64,000 nucleotides of DNA from JADGGV01 sp035715725 (GCA_035715725.1 DASTKT010000109.1:1-64000), one strand, 5' to 3'. Shown: positions 30,891-40,519, counted from the stretch's first letter. Translations and numbers: made by a program. The notes: generated from the letters alone by a model not told the origin.

Positions 30891-31502
30891 ATGCCCGATA
30901 ACGACACCGGTTTGCCCGCCGCCGGGCCCCAGACGCCGCCGTCCCCGCCCGCGTCCGGCCGGCGGCTCAAGCGCGCCCTTGCCTGGGCCGCCGCGGTCGT
31001 GGTGGCTACGCCGCTCGTGTACCTCGGCGGCAAGGCGGTCGCGGCCGCGCTCTGGCCGTGGTCCGCCGCATGGCTCGGGCACCCGACGCTCACGGGCGAA
31101 TGGGTCGGCCCGTACACCACCGGCGACGGCCGCCCCCACGCGGCGTACCTGGAGCTGCGGCTCGCGGCGAGTCCGGACGCCGACGGCAACCTGAAGGGCA
31201 CGGCCCGCTTCTGCTCCGGCCCGGCGGCCGACGAGTACCGGCTGCGTGGGCGCACCGCGGACCGGCGCGCGAGCCGCTTCACGCTCGACCTCGGCGAGGG
31301 CCCCGACTTCATCGAGTCGGGCACGAAGCCGGTCGGCGAGTGGTCGGGCGAGACGATCGTGCTGCACTACCAGCCGCCTCGCTACGACGACCAGGGCAAC
31401 CCGCTGAACCCGCCCCCTGCGCCTCCGATCCGCCTCACGCGCGGGAATGCCGGGCAGTTCGCATCGATCTGCCGCGGCCTGCTGCGCCGGCCGCCGCGCT
31501 GA
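30891..31502 (+). CDS. Single-pass membrane protein of unknown function
   Basis: This 203-residue protein has a Pro-rich cytoplasmic tail, one membrane segment (ALAWAAAVVVATPLVYLGG, about residues 31-49) and an outer domain of beta character: GEWVGPYTTGDGRPHAAYLELRL, GTARFCSGPAADEYRLRG and IRLTRGNAGQFASICRGLL, with two Cys that may pair. The lipocalin-like GEWVG opening and strand pattern suggest a small beta-barrel, but I do not recognise a family. ATG at 30891 is preferred over a GTG 60 bases upstream. It stands alone between the ATPase and the protease. Confidence 0.65.
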   Translation: MPDNDTGLPAAGPQTPPSPPASGRRLKRALAWAAAVVVATPLVYLGGKAVAAALWPWSAAWLGHPTLTGEWVGPYTTGDGRPHAAYLELRLAASPDADGNLKGTARFCSGPAADEYRLRGRTADRRASRFTLDLGEGPDFIESGTKPVGEWSGETIVLHYQPPRYDDQGNPLNPPPAPPIRLTRGNAGQFASICRGLLRRPPR

Positions 31503-31947
31503 ACGGACGGCGGGCTGACGCGGCCAGCACCGGCGCCCGACCTTCCGGCAACCCTCATGGACGACGCGGCCGGCGCCGGGGCCTGCCGGAGCGGCGCCGC
31601 CGTTCGTCCACGCCGGCGCGGCGGCGGCGGCCGGCGGCCGGCGGCCCGTCCCGGGCGCCTCGCAGGCGACGTCGCTCGGCGTTAGCTTGCCGGCCGACAC
31701 CGCCGGCCCGGTTCGTGCGCGACGAGCGCTCCACCCGCGGCACACGCCGCGGCGATGCCTGGAAGCACGGTGGGGAGGTCCGTTCGTCGTTTCCGCCTCC
31801 GTCTCCGCGCCCGGCCGTTCGGAGGCGGGCGCGGGCGCGGAGGCGGAGGCGGGAACGGATCGGGCAGCCGCCTGAAACATGGAGCACCGCGGCCGTTCGG
31901 GGGTATGGACGGCCGCTCGTTTTCTACGATATCGGAGGAAATCCCGC
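31503..31947. other. Intergenic gap with a purine/pyrimidine inverted repeat
   Basis: At 31793-31813 a CCGCCTCCGTCTCCGCGCCCG segment pairs, with one mismatch, with the inverted copy at 31832-31852 (hexamer-like GGAGGC purine tract on the opposite strand). The same kind of structure occurs at 59859-59981. The rest of this 445-base gap shows no convincing gene. The protease ribosome-binding site GGAGGAAA lies at its end. Confidence 0.5.
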
Positions 31948-33627
31948 GTGAAGCCCGTCACCCTGATCGGCCTGTCCGTGCTCGCGCTGGCCGCCTGTGC
32001 GCCGCGCCAGCCGGTGGGCACCCCGACGCCGGTTCCGCCGCCGTCGACCGCACCGCCGCCCGCCGCGACGGCCGCGCCGGCGGCGCCGTTGCTCGAGGCG
32101 CCGGCCACCTGGCAGCTCCTGGACGAGCAGGCCGACCGCGTGCGCGGGATCTCCGCGGCGCGGGCCGCCCGCGAGCTGCTGGCCGGCCGGCAGCCGAAGC
32201 AGGACGTCGTCGTCGCCATCATCGATTCGGGCGTGGACACGGCGCACGCCTCGCTGCGCGGCAGCCTGTGGACGAACCCGAAGGAGGTCGCCGGGAACGG
32301 CAAGGACGACGACGGCAACGGCTACGTCGACGACGTCCACGGCTGGAACTTCATCGGCGGCAAGGATGGACGCGACGTCGACCACGACACGTACGAGGTG
32401 ACGCGGCTCTACGTGGCGCTGAAGGCGAAGTGCGAGGAGAAGAAGCCCGCCGGGCCGACGGGGAGCGTGGACTGCGCGCGCTACCCGGAGGTCAAGCGCG
32501 AGTTCGAGTCGAAGCGGCAGGAGGCCGAGCAGAACGTGCAGCAGGTGCGCGCGATCGGCGGCGCCTACGCCGGCGCGACGGCGCTGCTGAAGCAGTTCCT
32601 GATGACCGACTCGCTGAGCACGGCGAAGGTGTCGGCGATCCAGACCACGCGCCCCGACGTACGGCAGGCGCAGCAGATCTACCTGCAGCTCGCGGCGAAC
32701 GGGATCACCGAGCACGCGCTGGACGAGGCCAAGGACGAGTACGAGGGGCAGCTCCAGTACGGGCTGAACCCGTCGTACGACCCGCGCGACGTCGTGGGCG
32801 ACAACTACGCCGATCCGGCCGAGCGCCACTACGGCAACCGCGACGTCACCGGCCCGAACGCCATGCACGGCACGCACGTGTCCGGCATCATCGGCGCGGC
32901 GCCGGGGAACAGCGCCGGCATCCAGGGGATCGATCCGTCGGTCCGGCTGATGATCGTGCGCGCGGTGCCCGACGGCGACGAGCGCGACAAGGACGTGGCG
33001 AACGCGATCCGCTACGCCGCCGACAACGGCGCCCGCGTCATCAACATGAGCTTCGGCAAGGCCTACTCGCCGTACAAGACGGCGGTCGACGAGGCGGTGC
33101 GCTACGCGCAGTCGAAGGGCGTGCTGTTCGTGCACGCGGCCGGCAACGACGCCGAGGACCTCGGGCAGGCGCCGAACTTCCCCTCCCGCACCTACCTCGA
33201 CGGCGGCGAGGCCGCGAACTGGATCGAGGTCGGCGCCTCGTCGTGGAAGGCCGCGGACTCGCTGGCCGCCAACTTCACGAACTACGGCCAGAAGCAGGTG
33301 GACGTCTTCGCCCCCGGCGTCGACATCCTGTCCACGGTGCCGGGCGGCGCGTTCGAGCGCGAGAGCGGCACCAGCATGGCCGCGCCGGTCGTCACCGGCC
33401 TGGCGGCGCTCCTCCTCTCGTACTACCCGAACCTCACCGCCGCCGACGTGAAGCGGATCATCCTCGAGTCCGCCACCCGCTACCCGACGGAGTCCGTGCT
33501 CAAGCCGGGCGGCTCCGGCGAGCACGTCCCGTTCGGCAGCCTCTCCGCCACCGGCGGCGTCGTGAACGCGTACAACGCGCTCAAGATGGCCGCGGAGGTC
33601 AGCCGCACCCGGCCGGCGAGCCAGTAG
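31948..33627 (+). CDS. S8 (subtilisin-like) serine protease, lipoprotein
   Basis: This 559-residue exported protease has a lipobox LAAC (Cys17), a Pro/Ala linker and then the S8 domain. The catalytic triad is Asp93 (AIIDSGVD), His307 (MHGTHVSGIIG) and Ser477 (ESGTSMAAPV), with the oxyanion Asn in HAAGND. About 200 residues separate Asp and His; the insert includes a calcium-site-like NGKDDDGNGYVDD and an alpha-helical Lys/Glu/Gln-rich stretch. The start is GTG at 31948 behind GGAGGAAA, which also gives the correct signal peptide. It is probably a cell-surface or periplasmic housekeeping or degradative protease. A perfect 20-bp hairpin follows. Confidence 0.94.
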   Translation: MKPVTLIGLSVLALAACAPRQPVGTPTPVPPPSTAPPPAATAAPAAPLLEAPATWQLLDEQADRVRGISAARAARELLAGRQPKQDVVVAIIDSGVDTAHASLRGSLWTNPKEVAGNGKDDDGNGYVDDVHGWNFIGGKDGRDVDHDTYEVTRLYVALKAKCEEKKPAGPTGSVDCARYPEVKREFESKRQEAEQNVQQVRAIGGAYAGATALLKQFLMTDSLSTAKVSAIQTTRPDVRQAQQIYLQLAANGITEHALDEAKDEYEGQLQYGLNPSYDPRDVVGDNYADPAERHYGNRDVTGPNAMHGTHVSGIIGAAPGNSAGIQGIDPSVRLMIVRAVPDGDERDKDVANAIRYAADNGARVINMSFGKAYSPYKTAVDEAVRYAQSKGVLFVHAAGNDAEDLGQAPNFPSRTYLDGGEAANWIEVGASSWKAADSLAANFTNYGQKQVDVFAPGVDILSTVPGGAFERESGTSMAAPVVTGLAALLLSYYPNLTAADVKRIILESATRYPTESVLKPGGSGEHVPFGSLSATGGVVNAYNALKMAAEVSRTRPASQ

Positions 33628-33688
33628 GCCGGAGCGACGCGGCGGCGCCGGCGCCACGGCCGGCTTCCGCCGCGCTCCCGGGCGGCGT

Positions 33689-33732
33689 AACGTGGAGCGG
33701 CCCGGCGCACGCGCGCCGGGCCGCTCCACGTT
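33689..33732. terminator. Perfect 20-bp stem hairpin
   Basis: AACGTGGAGCGGCCCGGCGC at 33689 is an exact reverse complement of 33713-33732, with a 4-base ACGC loop. It lies between the S8 protease stop and the ribosome-binding site of the DsbA-like gene; no T run follows. It is a likely bidirectional-looking transcription end or stability element. Confidence 0.6.
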
Positions 33733-33755
33733 CGACGCCGGCAGGGAGGGTCCCG

Positions 33756-34430
33756 ATGCCCACGCTCCGCGTCCCCGCCACCTGGTTCGGCCTCCTCGCC
33801 GCGCTGCTCCTGGCCGCGCCCGCCACCGCCCAGACGCTCGACCGTCCGGACGCCGCCGCGACGAAGGCCGCGCCGGCCGCCGCCGCGGCGCCGGTCGAGC
33901 GGATCGGCGCGGCGAAGCCCCGGGTCGTCATCGAGGAGTACGCCGACTTCCAGTGCCCGTTCTGCGCCGCCCAGGAGATGAACTGGGGCACGCAGCTCCG
34001 CGCCTGGCTCGCCAAGCAGAAGGACGTCCGCTTCGACTACTACGACCTGGCGCTCGACCAGCACGCGTTCGGCATCCCCGCCGCCCGCGCCGCGCGCTGC
34101 GCCGCCGAGCAGGGCGCCTTCCCCGCCGCGCGCCACGAGATCTTCGCCCGCCAGAACGAGTGGGTCGCCGCGCCCGATCCGGTCGCCAGCGTCCAGGCCA
34201 TCGCCCGCGCGACGACGCCCGACGCCGCCCGCTTCGACGCCTGCCTGCACGCCGACACCACCGCCACGACCACCATCCTCCGCGCCAACCTCGCCCGCGC
34301 CCGCTCGCTGCACTTCCCCGGCACGCCGACCTTCTACGTCCGCGTCGGCAACAGCTCCGCCATGCTGACCGCGTCGGTCCGGCCCGACTCGCTCGCCCGG
34401 GTGATCGCGGACCTGAGGAGAATGCAGTAG
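33756..34430 (+). CDS. DsbA/DsbG-like periplasmic thioredoxin-fold oxidoreductase
   Basis: This 224-residue protein has a signal peptide ending in ATAQ, an Ala-rich linker and a DsbA-type thioredoxin domain with active site Cys67-Pro-Phe-Cys70 (EEYADFQCPFCAAQEM), an inserted helical domain with a further conserved Cys (RAARCAAEQGAF), and the cis-Pro strand FPGTPTFYV. The family oxidises or isomerises disulfides of exported proteins, a plausible service for the Cys-containing secreted proteins in this window. The ATG at 33756 follows GGAGGG. No DsbB partner is adjacent. Confidence 0.9.
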   Translation: MPTLRVPATWFGLLAALLLAAPATAQTLDRPDAAATKAAPAAAAAPVERIGAAKPRVVIEEYADFQCPFCAAQEMNWGTQLRAWLAKQKDVRFDYYDLALDQHAFGIPAARAARCAAEQGAFPAARHEIFARQNEWVAAPDPVASVQAIARATTPDAARFDACLHADTTATTTILRANLARARSLHFPGTPTFYVRVGNSSAMLTASVRPDSLARVIADLRRMQ

Positions 34431-34657
34431 CGGGGCGGCTCGACATGGGCAGGCGCGGGCTCGGGCGCCGCGCCGGCGGCGCGGAGGCGCGTCCGCGCGC
34501 GACGCCCTTCCCCGCCCGGCGCCAAACGCATAACTGTCGTGGCGACATGGAGATGCAGCCGACGACGTGGCACGATGCTCGCACGTCTCTCACTGCTGCG
34601 GGAACGGGCCGGAGGTCTGTCCGCCGGCCGCGGGGGATGCATGCAAGGAGGAGCCGA

Positions 34658-35221
34658 ATGGCGAGGACGATCTGGAAGATCGACCCGGCGCATACGAGCC
34701 TCGAGCTGTCGGTCAAGCACATGGTGTTCACGACGGTGCGGGGCCGCTTCAACCGGCTGGAGGGCACGATCGAGGTGGACGAGGACGATCCGGACCGGTC
34801 GCGGGTCGTGGTGGAGATCGATGCGTCGAGCCTGGACACGGGAGTGGTGGAGCGGGACCGGCACCTGCGCTCGCCGGATTTCCTGGACGTGGAGCGGTTC
34901 CCGAAGATCACGTTCCGGAGCCGGCGCGTGGAGGGGGCGCACATGAAGCCGGGCGACCGCTTCAAGGTGGTGGGCGACCTGACGATCCGTGACCAGACGC
35001 ACGAAGTCGAGCTGGAAGCGACGTTCAACGGGGTGGGGCCGGACCCGTGGGGCGCCGAGCGCGCCGGCTTCCACGCGGAGACGGAGATCGACCGGCGGGC
35101 GTGGGGGCTGACGTGGAACCAGGCGCTCGAGACGGGCGGAATCCTGGTCGGGAACACGGTTCACATGGACGCCGAGGTGGAGGCGGTGAAGCAGGCGGGC
35201 GTGACGCAGGCCGCGGCGTAG
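34658..35221 (+). CDS. YceI-family protein (polyisoprenoid-binding lipocalin-like)
   Basis: This 187-residue protein matches the YceI family from end to end: WKIDPAHTSLELSVKHMVFTTVRGRF, SSLDTGVVERDRHLRSPDFLDVERFPKITF, and GDLTIRDQTHEVELEATF. It should form an extended eight-stranded barrel that binds an isoprenoid such as a quinone precursor or long alkyl chain. It has no signal peptide, unlike E. coli YceI, so it is probably cytoplasmic. A strong ribosome-binding site (AAGGAGGAG) precedes the ATG. The 227 bases upstream hold nothing obvious. A role with the isoprenoid enzyme IspG is not implied by position. Confidence 0.93.
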   Translation: MARTIWKIDPAHTSLELSVKHMVFTTVRGRFNRLEGTIEVDEDDPDRSRVVVEIDASSLDTGVVERDRHLRSPDFLDVERFPKITFRSRRVEGAHMKPGDRFKVVGDLTIRDQTHEVELEATFNGVGPDPWGAERAGFHAETEIDRRAWGLTWNQALETGGILVGNTVHMDAEVEAVKQAGVTQAAA

Positions 35222-35320
35222 CGGGCGGGCGGTCTCCGGCCGGCGCCGGGTCACGATCTCGATCTCGGTCCCGATCTCGAGTCCGCGCCCAGCGCCGCCG
35301 GCGCGCCGCCCGTGCCCGTC

Positions 35321-35540
35321 CTCACGTCCGCGGGCGGCTCCGCCTCCAGAAGTGTCACACGGAGACACGGAGTCCACGGAGGCACGGCCACAGCCCGCCG
35401 ACAACACGCCGGCCGCCTGCGCACGCCGGACATGACATCGAAGGGAGGTGCGTTTCCCCGGCGAGCCTCCGCCGCCCGCCAATCCTCTGAGTCCTCTGCG
35501 CCTCCGCGGTGAAAATTTCCGTTCCCGTCCCTGACCATCA
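35321..35540. repeat. Palindromic element, type 2 copy A
   Basis: This roughly 220-bp element aligns with the one at 63001-63200. Both begin CTCAC.TCCGCGGGCGGC, continue to CTCCAGAAG.GTCACACGGAG and end TTCCCGTCCCTG.CCA. The inner parts run in opposite orientation: here ACGCCGGACATGACATC then GGTGCG..CCCCGG, and there the reverse complement. Arms are imperfect: GTCACACGGAGACACGGAG on the left, CTCTGCGCCTCCGCGGTGA on the right, the latter closer to type 1 arms. A short GATCTC hexamer run lies just before it at 35254-35281. The bases to 35655 hold nothing else. Confidence 0.75.
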
Positions 35541-35655
35541 GCCGCCCGGGAACGAGACGGATGGCTCCGCGTGCCGCCTCCCCGTTGCGGCGCCGCGCAT
35601 CGCGCCCCATTCCTTTCACGGTCCGTCACGCGAACCCATCTCCGTGAGATCCGCC

Positions 35656-38600
35656 ATGCGTCGATCGCTTTCCGCGGCCCCCGCCGTCCTCGCGGCCGTT
35701 CTCGCCGCCGTCCTGGCCCTTGCCGGTCCCGCCGCCGCGCAGCGGGGGGCGGCGGCGGACTCCGCGCCGTTCCGGGAGCTGCGCTGGCGGATGATCGGGC
35801 CGCACCGCGGCGGGCGCACGGTGGCGGGGGTGGGCGTGCCGGGGCGGCCGGGGGTGTTCTACATCGGCGTGAACGGCGGCGGCGTGTGGCAGACCACGGA
35901 CTACGGCCGGATCTGGACGCCGATCTTCGACGACCAGCCGACGGGCTCGATCGGGGCGATCGGCATGTCGGCGTCGAGCCCGGACGTGATCTACGTGGGG
36001 AGCGGCGAGGGGCTGCAGCGGCCGGACCTGTCGACGGGGGATGGGATCTACAAGAGCACGGATGGCGGGAAGAGCTGGACGCACCTGGGCCTACGCGATG
36101 GGCAGCAGATCCCGGCGATCGCGGTGGACCCGCGCTCGCCGGACCGGCTGCTGGTCGCGGTGCTGGGGCACCCGTACGGCCCGAACGCGGAGCGCGGCAT
36201 CTTCCGCTCGACGGATGGCGGGAAGACGTTCACGAAGGTGCTGTACCGGGACGAGAACACGGGGGGGATGGACGTCGCCTACGACCCGTCGAACCCGGAC
36301 GTGGCGTACGCGGTGCTGTGGGCGGCGCGGCAGGCGCCGTGGGAGGTGGGGAGCTCGTGGACGCTGTCCGACCACAACGGCTTCTACAAGTCGACGGACG
36401 GCGGGGCGACGTGGCGGCAGACGGGCCGGGGGCTGCCGACGGCCGCGGACGGGCTGGGGCGCATGGGGATCGAGGTCTCGCGCGCGGACCCGAAGCGGCT
36501 GTACGCGATCGTCGGCGCGGACCAGGGCGGCGGGCTGTACCGCTCGGACGACGCCGGCGAGAGCTGGACGCTGGTGAACGGCGACGAGCGCCTCTGGGGC
36601 CGGGACGGCGATTTCAACGAGGTGCGCGCGGACCCGAAGAACGCGGACGTGATCTACGTCGCCAACGTGGTGACGTGGAAGTCGACGGACGCGGGGAAGA
36701 CGTTCACGGCATGGCGCGGCGCGCCGGGCGGCGACGACTACCACCGGCTGTGGATCGACCCGGCCGACCCGCGCGTGGTCCTGCTGACGGCGGACCAGGG
36801 CGCGATCGTGACGGTGAACGGCGGCGAGAGCTGGAGCAGCTGGTACAACCAGCCGACGGCGCAGTTCTACCATGTGAACACCGACAACGCGTTCCCGTAC
36901 CGGGTCTGCGGCGGGCAGCAGGAGAGCGGCTCCGCGTGCGTGCAGAGCCGGGGCGACGACGGCGCCATCACGTTCCGCGAGTGGCACCCGGTCGGCGTGG
37001 AGGAGTACGGCTACGCCGTGCCGGATCCGCTCGACCCCGACGTCGTCTACGGCGGCAAGGTGAGCCGCTACGACCGGCGCACGGGCCAGACGCAGGACGT
37101 CTCGCCGCGGCCGCTGCGCGGGCCGGACGCGCGGGTCGTGCGCACGCAGCCGATCGTCTTCTCGCCGACCGATCCGCGCACGCTCTACGCCGCCTCCAAC
37201 GTGCTGTGGAAGACGACGGACGGCGGGCGGAGCTGGCAGCCGATCTCGCCGGACCTGACGCGCGCGTCCTACGACGTCCCGAAGAACCTCGGCGCGTTCA
37301 CCGCGCTCGACCCGGAGAAGGGGCGGCATCGCGGCGTGATCTACGCCATCGCGCCGTCGTACGTGAAGGGCGACATCATCTGGACCGGCACGGACGACGG
37401 GCTGATCCAGGTCACGCACGACGGCGGCCGCACGTGGAGCGACGTGACGCCGCCGGAGCTGAAGGCCGCGCCGTGGAGCAAGATCTCCATCATGGACGCC
37501 TCGCACACGGACACGCTGGAGGCGTACGCCGCGGTGAACACGTTCCGCCTCGACGACCTGCGCCCGCACATCTGGCGCACGCGCGACGGCGGCAAGACGT
37601 GGCAGCACGTGACCGCCGGCATCCCGGACGCCGGGATCGTGAACGTGGTGCGCGAGGACCCGGTGCGGAAAGGGCTGCTCTTCGCCGGGACGGAGCGCGA
37701 GGTCTACTTCTCCGCGGACGACGGCGAGCACTGGCGCTCGCTGCGGCTGAACATGCCGGCCGTCTCGATCCGCGACCTCGTGATCAAGGACAACGACCTC
37801 GTCGTCGGCACGCACGGCCGCTCCTTCTGGATCCTCGACGACATCTCGCCGCTCCGGCAGCAGGGCGCGCTGGCGACGAAGGCGCCGGCGGTGCTGCTGC
37901 GCCCGGCGCCGGCGTGGCGATTCCGCTGGAACAAGAACACGGACACGCCGCTCCCGCCGGAGGAGCCGATGGGGGAGAACCCGCCCGACGGCGCGATCCT
38001 CGACTACTGGCTGGCCGGCTCGCCGAAGGCGCCCGTGACGCTGGAGGTGCTGGACGCGGCCGGCGCGCTGGTGCGCCGCTACTCGAGCGCGGACGCCGCA
38101 CCGCCGCCGCGCGACGAGGACAACACGCCGGCGTACTGGATTCGGCCGGTCCAGTCGCTCCAGGCGACGCCGGGGCTGCACCGCTTCGTCTGGGACCTGC
38201 ACTGGACGCGCCCGGCCGCGCCGGAGACCGGGTTCCCGATCGCCGCGGTGCCGGCGAACACGCCGCGCGAGCCGCGCGGCCCGTGGGCCGTGCCGGGCGA
38301 GTACATGGTGCGCCTGACGGTGGACGGGAAGAGCTACACGGCGCCGCTCACCGTGCGGATGGACCCGCGCGTGAAGGCCACGACCGCGGAGCTGGCCCAG
38401 CAGCTCGCGGCGGCACGGCGGCTGGCGGACGCCATGCGCCGGGACTCCGCGGCGCTCGCCGAGGTCGGCGCGTTCCGCCAGCGGCTGGCGGCCGGGACGC
38501 CCGGGAAGGAGTCGCCCGCGGCGACGCCGGAGGCGAAAGCATCCGACGCCGCACGAAACGCCGCGGCGCTGGAGGGCGAGCTGCGCCGCATCGACGGCCA

Positions 38601-38736
38601 GCTGACGCGGCTCTTCGACACCGTGAACGAGGTGGACGGCGCGCCGACGCCGGCGGTGCTCGCGGCCGTGGAGGACCGGCTCGGCGCGCTCGACCAGGCG
38701 CTCGGGAGGTGGGCGGCGATGAGCGGGCGGAGGTAG
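35656..38736 (+). CDS. VPS10/sortilin-type beta-propeller protein, secreted
   Basis: This 1026-residue exported protein starts with a signal peptide ending AGPAAAQ. Residues from about 35 to 700 are a large ten-bladed-type propeller with many Asp-box motifs: IYKSTDGGKSWTHL, IFRSTDGGKTFTKV, FYKSTDGGATWRQT, LYRSDDAGESWTLV, LWKTTDGGRSWQPI and IWRTRDGGKTWQHV. After it come a beta-sandwich-like part (APVTLEVLDAAGALVRRYS) and a C-terminal helical coiled region. Large proteins of this kind, called glycosyl hydrolases by homology, are abundant in Gemmatimonadota; activity is unproven. The first ATG after GAGATCC gives a standard signal peptide. Confidence 0.9.
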   Translation: MRRSLSAAPAVLAAVLAAVLALAGPAAAQRGAAADSAPFRELRWRMIGPHRGGRTVAGVGVPGRPGVFYIGVNGGGVWQTTDYGRIWTPIFDDQPTGSIGAIGMSASSPDVIYVGSGEGLQRPDLSTGDGIYKSTDGGKSWTHLGLRDGQQIPAIAVDPRSPDRLLVAVLGHPYGPNAERGIFRSTDGGKTFTKVLYRDENTGGMDVAYDPSNPDVAYAVLWAARQAPWEVGSSWTLSDHNGFYKSTDGGATWRQTGRGLPTAADGLGRMGIEVSRADPKRLYAIVGADQGGGLYRSDDAGESWTLVNGDERLWGRDGDFNEVRADPKNADVIYVANVVTWKSTDAGKTFTAWRGAPGGDDYHRLWIDPADPRVVLLTADQGAIVTVNGGESWSSWYNQPTAQFYHVNTDNAFPYRVCGGQQESGSACVQSRGDDGAITFREWHPVGVEEYGYAVPDPLDPDVVYGGKVSRYDRRTGQTQDVSPRPLRGPDARVVRTQPIVFSPTDPRTLYAASNVLWKTTDGGRSWQPISPDLTRASYDVPKNLGAFTALDPEKGRHRGVIYAIAPSYVKGDIIWTGTDDGLIQVTHDGGRTWSDVTPPELKAAPWSKISIMDASHTDTLEAYAAVNTFRLDDLRPHIWRTRDGGKTWQHVTAGIPDAGIVNVVREDPVRKGLLFAGTEREVYFSADDGEHWRSLRLNMPAVSIRDLVIKDNDLVVGTHGRSFWILDDISPLRQQGALATKAPAVLLRPAPAWRFRWNKNTDTPLPPEEPMGENPPDGAILDYWLAGSPKAPVTLEVLDAAGALVRRYSSADAAPPPRDEDNTPAYWIRPVQSLQATPGLHRFVWDLHWTRPAAPETGFPIAAVPANTPREPRGPWAVPGEYMVRLTVDGKSYTAPLTVRMDPRVKATTAELAQQLAAARRLADAMRRDSAALAEVGAFRQRLAAGTPGKESPAATPEAKASDAARNAAALEGELRRIDGQLTRLFDTVNEVDGAPTPAVLAAVEDRLGALDQALGRWAAMSGRR

Positions 38737-38758
38737 CCGGGAGCCCGGCGATCTCCTT

Positions 38759-38799
38759 GCGAGCGCTCCTCGACACCGTCAATGTCGAGGAGCGTTCGC
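38759..38799 (+). terminator. Terminator-like hairpin after the VPS10 protein
   Basis: GCGAGCGCTCCTCGACA from 38759 pairs with TGTCGAGGAGCGTTCGC ending 38799 (17-bp stem, one G-T pair) around a 7-base loop. It sits 22 bases after the stop codon and 67 bases before the acyl-CoA synthetase. No T run is present. Confidence 0.6.
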
Positions 38800-38866
38800 G
38801 ATCGGCCCGGCCCCCCACCCTGCCCCGTCCGGGGCGCGCCCGGGCGCCTCAGCAGGAGATCGCCCC

Positions 38867-40519
38867 ATGCCCATCCCCTCCAGCCCCTACGACGCCGACC
38901 TCGACCGGACGCCCGCCAACTACGCCGCGCTGACGCCGCTCGGCTTCCTCGAGTGGAGCGCCGACAGCCTCCCCGAGCGAACCTCCATCATCCACGGCGA
39001 GCGACGCTTCACCTGGCGCGAGACGCGCGAGCGCTGCCGGCGCCTGGCGTCCGCGCTCGCGAGCCGCGGCATCGGCCGGGGCGACACCGTCGCCGTCATG
39101 CTGGCGAACACGCCCGAGCTGTACGAGTGCCACTTCGCCGTGCCCATGACCGGCGCCGTGCTGAACGCGCTGAACACGCGCCTCGACGCGGACGCCATCG
39201 CGTTCATGCTGCGCCACGGCGAGGCGAAGGTGCTGATCACGGACCGGGAGTTCGCTCCCACAGTTTCGCGCGCGCTGGCGGCACTGGCGCCGCGCCCGCT
39301 CGTGATCGACGTGCTGGACCCGGAGTACACCGGCCCGGGCGAGCGGCTGGGCGAGGCGGGGTACGAGGCCGTCGTCGCGTCGGGCGACCCGGAGTACGCC
39401 TGGAGCCCGCCCGCCGACGAGTGGGACGCCATCGCGCTGAACTACACGTCCGGCACGACGGGCGACCCGAAGGGCGTGGTCTACCACCACCGCGGCGCCT
39501 ACCTGAACGCGCTGGCCAACATCCTGACGTGGGGGATGCCCCGCGGCGCGGTCTATCTCTGGACGCTGCCGATGTTCCACTGCAACGGCTGGTGCTTCCC
39601 CTGGAGCGTGGCGGCGCTGTCCGGCACGAACGTGTGCCTGCGCCGGGTGGACGCGGCCGCGGTCTTCCACCTGATCCGCCAGCATCGCGTCACGCACTAC
39701 TGCGGCGCGCCGATCGTGCACAACACGCTGCTGGCGGCGCCGCCGGAGCTGCGGGCGGGGATCGGGCACACGGTGCACGCGTTCGTCGCCGGCGCGGCGC
39801 CGCCGCCGTCGATGATCGAGGGGCTGGAGCGCATCGGCTTCGAGCTGACGCACGCGTACGGGCTGACGGAGGTGTACGGCCCGGCGGCGGTGTGCGTGAA
39901 GCAGGACGAGTGGCGCGAGCTGGCGCCGCGCGAGCGCGCGATCCTGAACGGCCGCCAGGGGATGCGCTACATCCTCGAGGACGCGGTCGACGTGCTCGAT
40001 CCGGCCACGCTGCGCCCCGTCCCGCGCGACGGCCAGACGATCGGCGAGGTGATGTTCCGCGGCAACATCACGATGAAGGGCTACCTGAAGAACCCCGCGG
40101 CCACGCAGCGCGCGCTCGAGGGCGGCTGGTTCCACTCCGGCGACCTCGCCGTCGTGCACCCGGACGGCTACATCAAGGTCCGCGACCGCGCGAAGGACAT
40201 CATCATCTCCGGCGGCGAGAACATCTCCTCGCTCGAGGTCGAGGAGGCGCTGCACCGCCACCCCGCGGTGTTCGCCGCCGCCGTCGTCGCCCAGCCGGAC
40301 CCGAAGTGGGGGGAGAGCCCGTGCGCGTTCGTCGAGCTGCAGCCCGACGCCGCGGTCACGGAGGCGGAGCTGATCGAGCACTGCCGCCAGCACCTGGCCC
40401 ACTTCAAGGTGCCGAAGACCATCGTCTTCGGGCCGCTGCCGAAGACGTCGACGGGAAAGATCCAGAAGTACGTGCTGCGCGAGGTGGCGAGGTCGGCGTC
40501 GGCGATCGACGCCGAGTGA
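38867..40519 (+). CDS. AMP-forming acyl-CoA synthetase
   Basis: This 550-residue ANL-superfamily enzyme activates a carboxylic acid with ATP and CoA. The P-loop is YTSGTTGDPKGV, followed by LPMFHCNGWCFPW, the AYGLTEVYGP motif (A5), the hinge GWFHSGDLAVVHPDGYIKVRDRAKDIIISGGENISS (A7-A8) and the C-terminal catalytic Lys in PKTSTGKIQKYVLRE. The HCNGW variant and overall length match medium/long-chain fatty-acyl-CoA synthases of the AlkK/FadD3-like group. No CoA-dependent pathway gene is adjacent, although a 4-hydroxybenzoyl-CoA-reductase-like enzyme elsewhere in the window needs an acyl-CoA substrate; an aryl acid substrate is possible. Confidence 0.93.
   Translation: MPIPSSPYDADLDRTPANYAALTPLGFLEWSADSLPERTSIIHGERRFTWRETRERCRRLASALASRGIGRGDTVAVMLANTPELYECHFAVPMTGAVLNALNTRLDADAIAFMLRHGEAKVLITDREFAPTVSRALAALAPRPLVIDVLDPEYTGPGERLGEAGYEAVVASGDPEYAWSPPADEWDAIALNYTSGTTGDPKGVVYHHRGAYLNALANILTWGMPRGAVYLWTLPMFHCNGWCFPWSVAALSGTNVCLRRVDAAAVFHLIRQHRVTHYCGAPIVHNTLLAAPPELRAGIGHTVHAFVAGAAPPPSMIEGLERIGFELTHAYGLTEVYGPAAVCVKQDEWRELAPRERAILNGRQGMRYILEDAVDVLDPATLRPVPRDGQTIGEVMFRGNITMKGYLKNPAATQRALEGGWFHSGDLAVVHPDGYIKVRDRAKDIIISGGENISSLEVEEALHRHPAVFAAAVVAQPDPKWGESPCAFVELQPDAAVTEAELIEHCRQHLAHFKVPKTIVFGPLPKTSTGKIQKYVLREVARSASAIDAE

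Noticed and set aside
31503..31947. Arg/Pro-rich short frames between the membrane protein and the protease
   Set aside because: No homology-like motifs, poor residue diversity and overlap with an inverted repeat.
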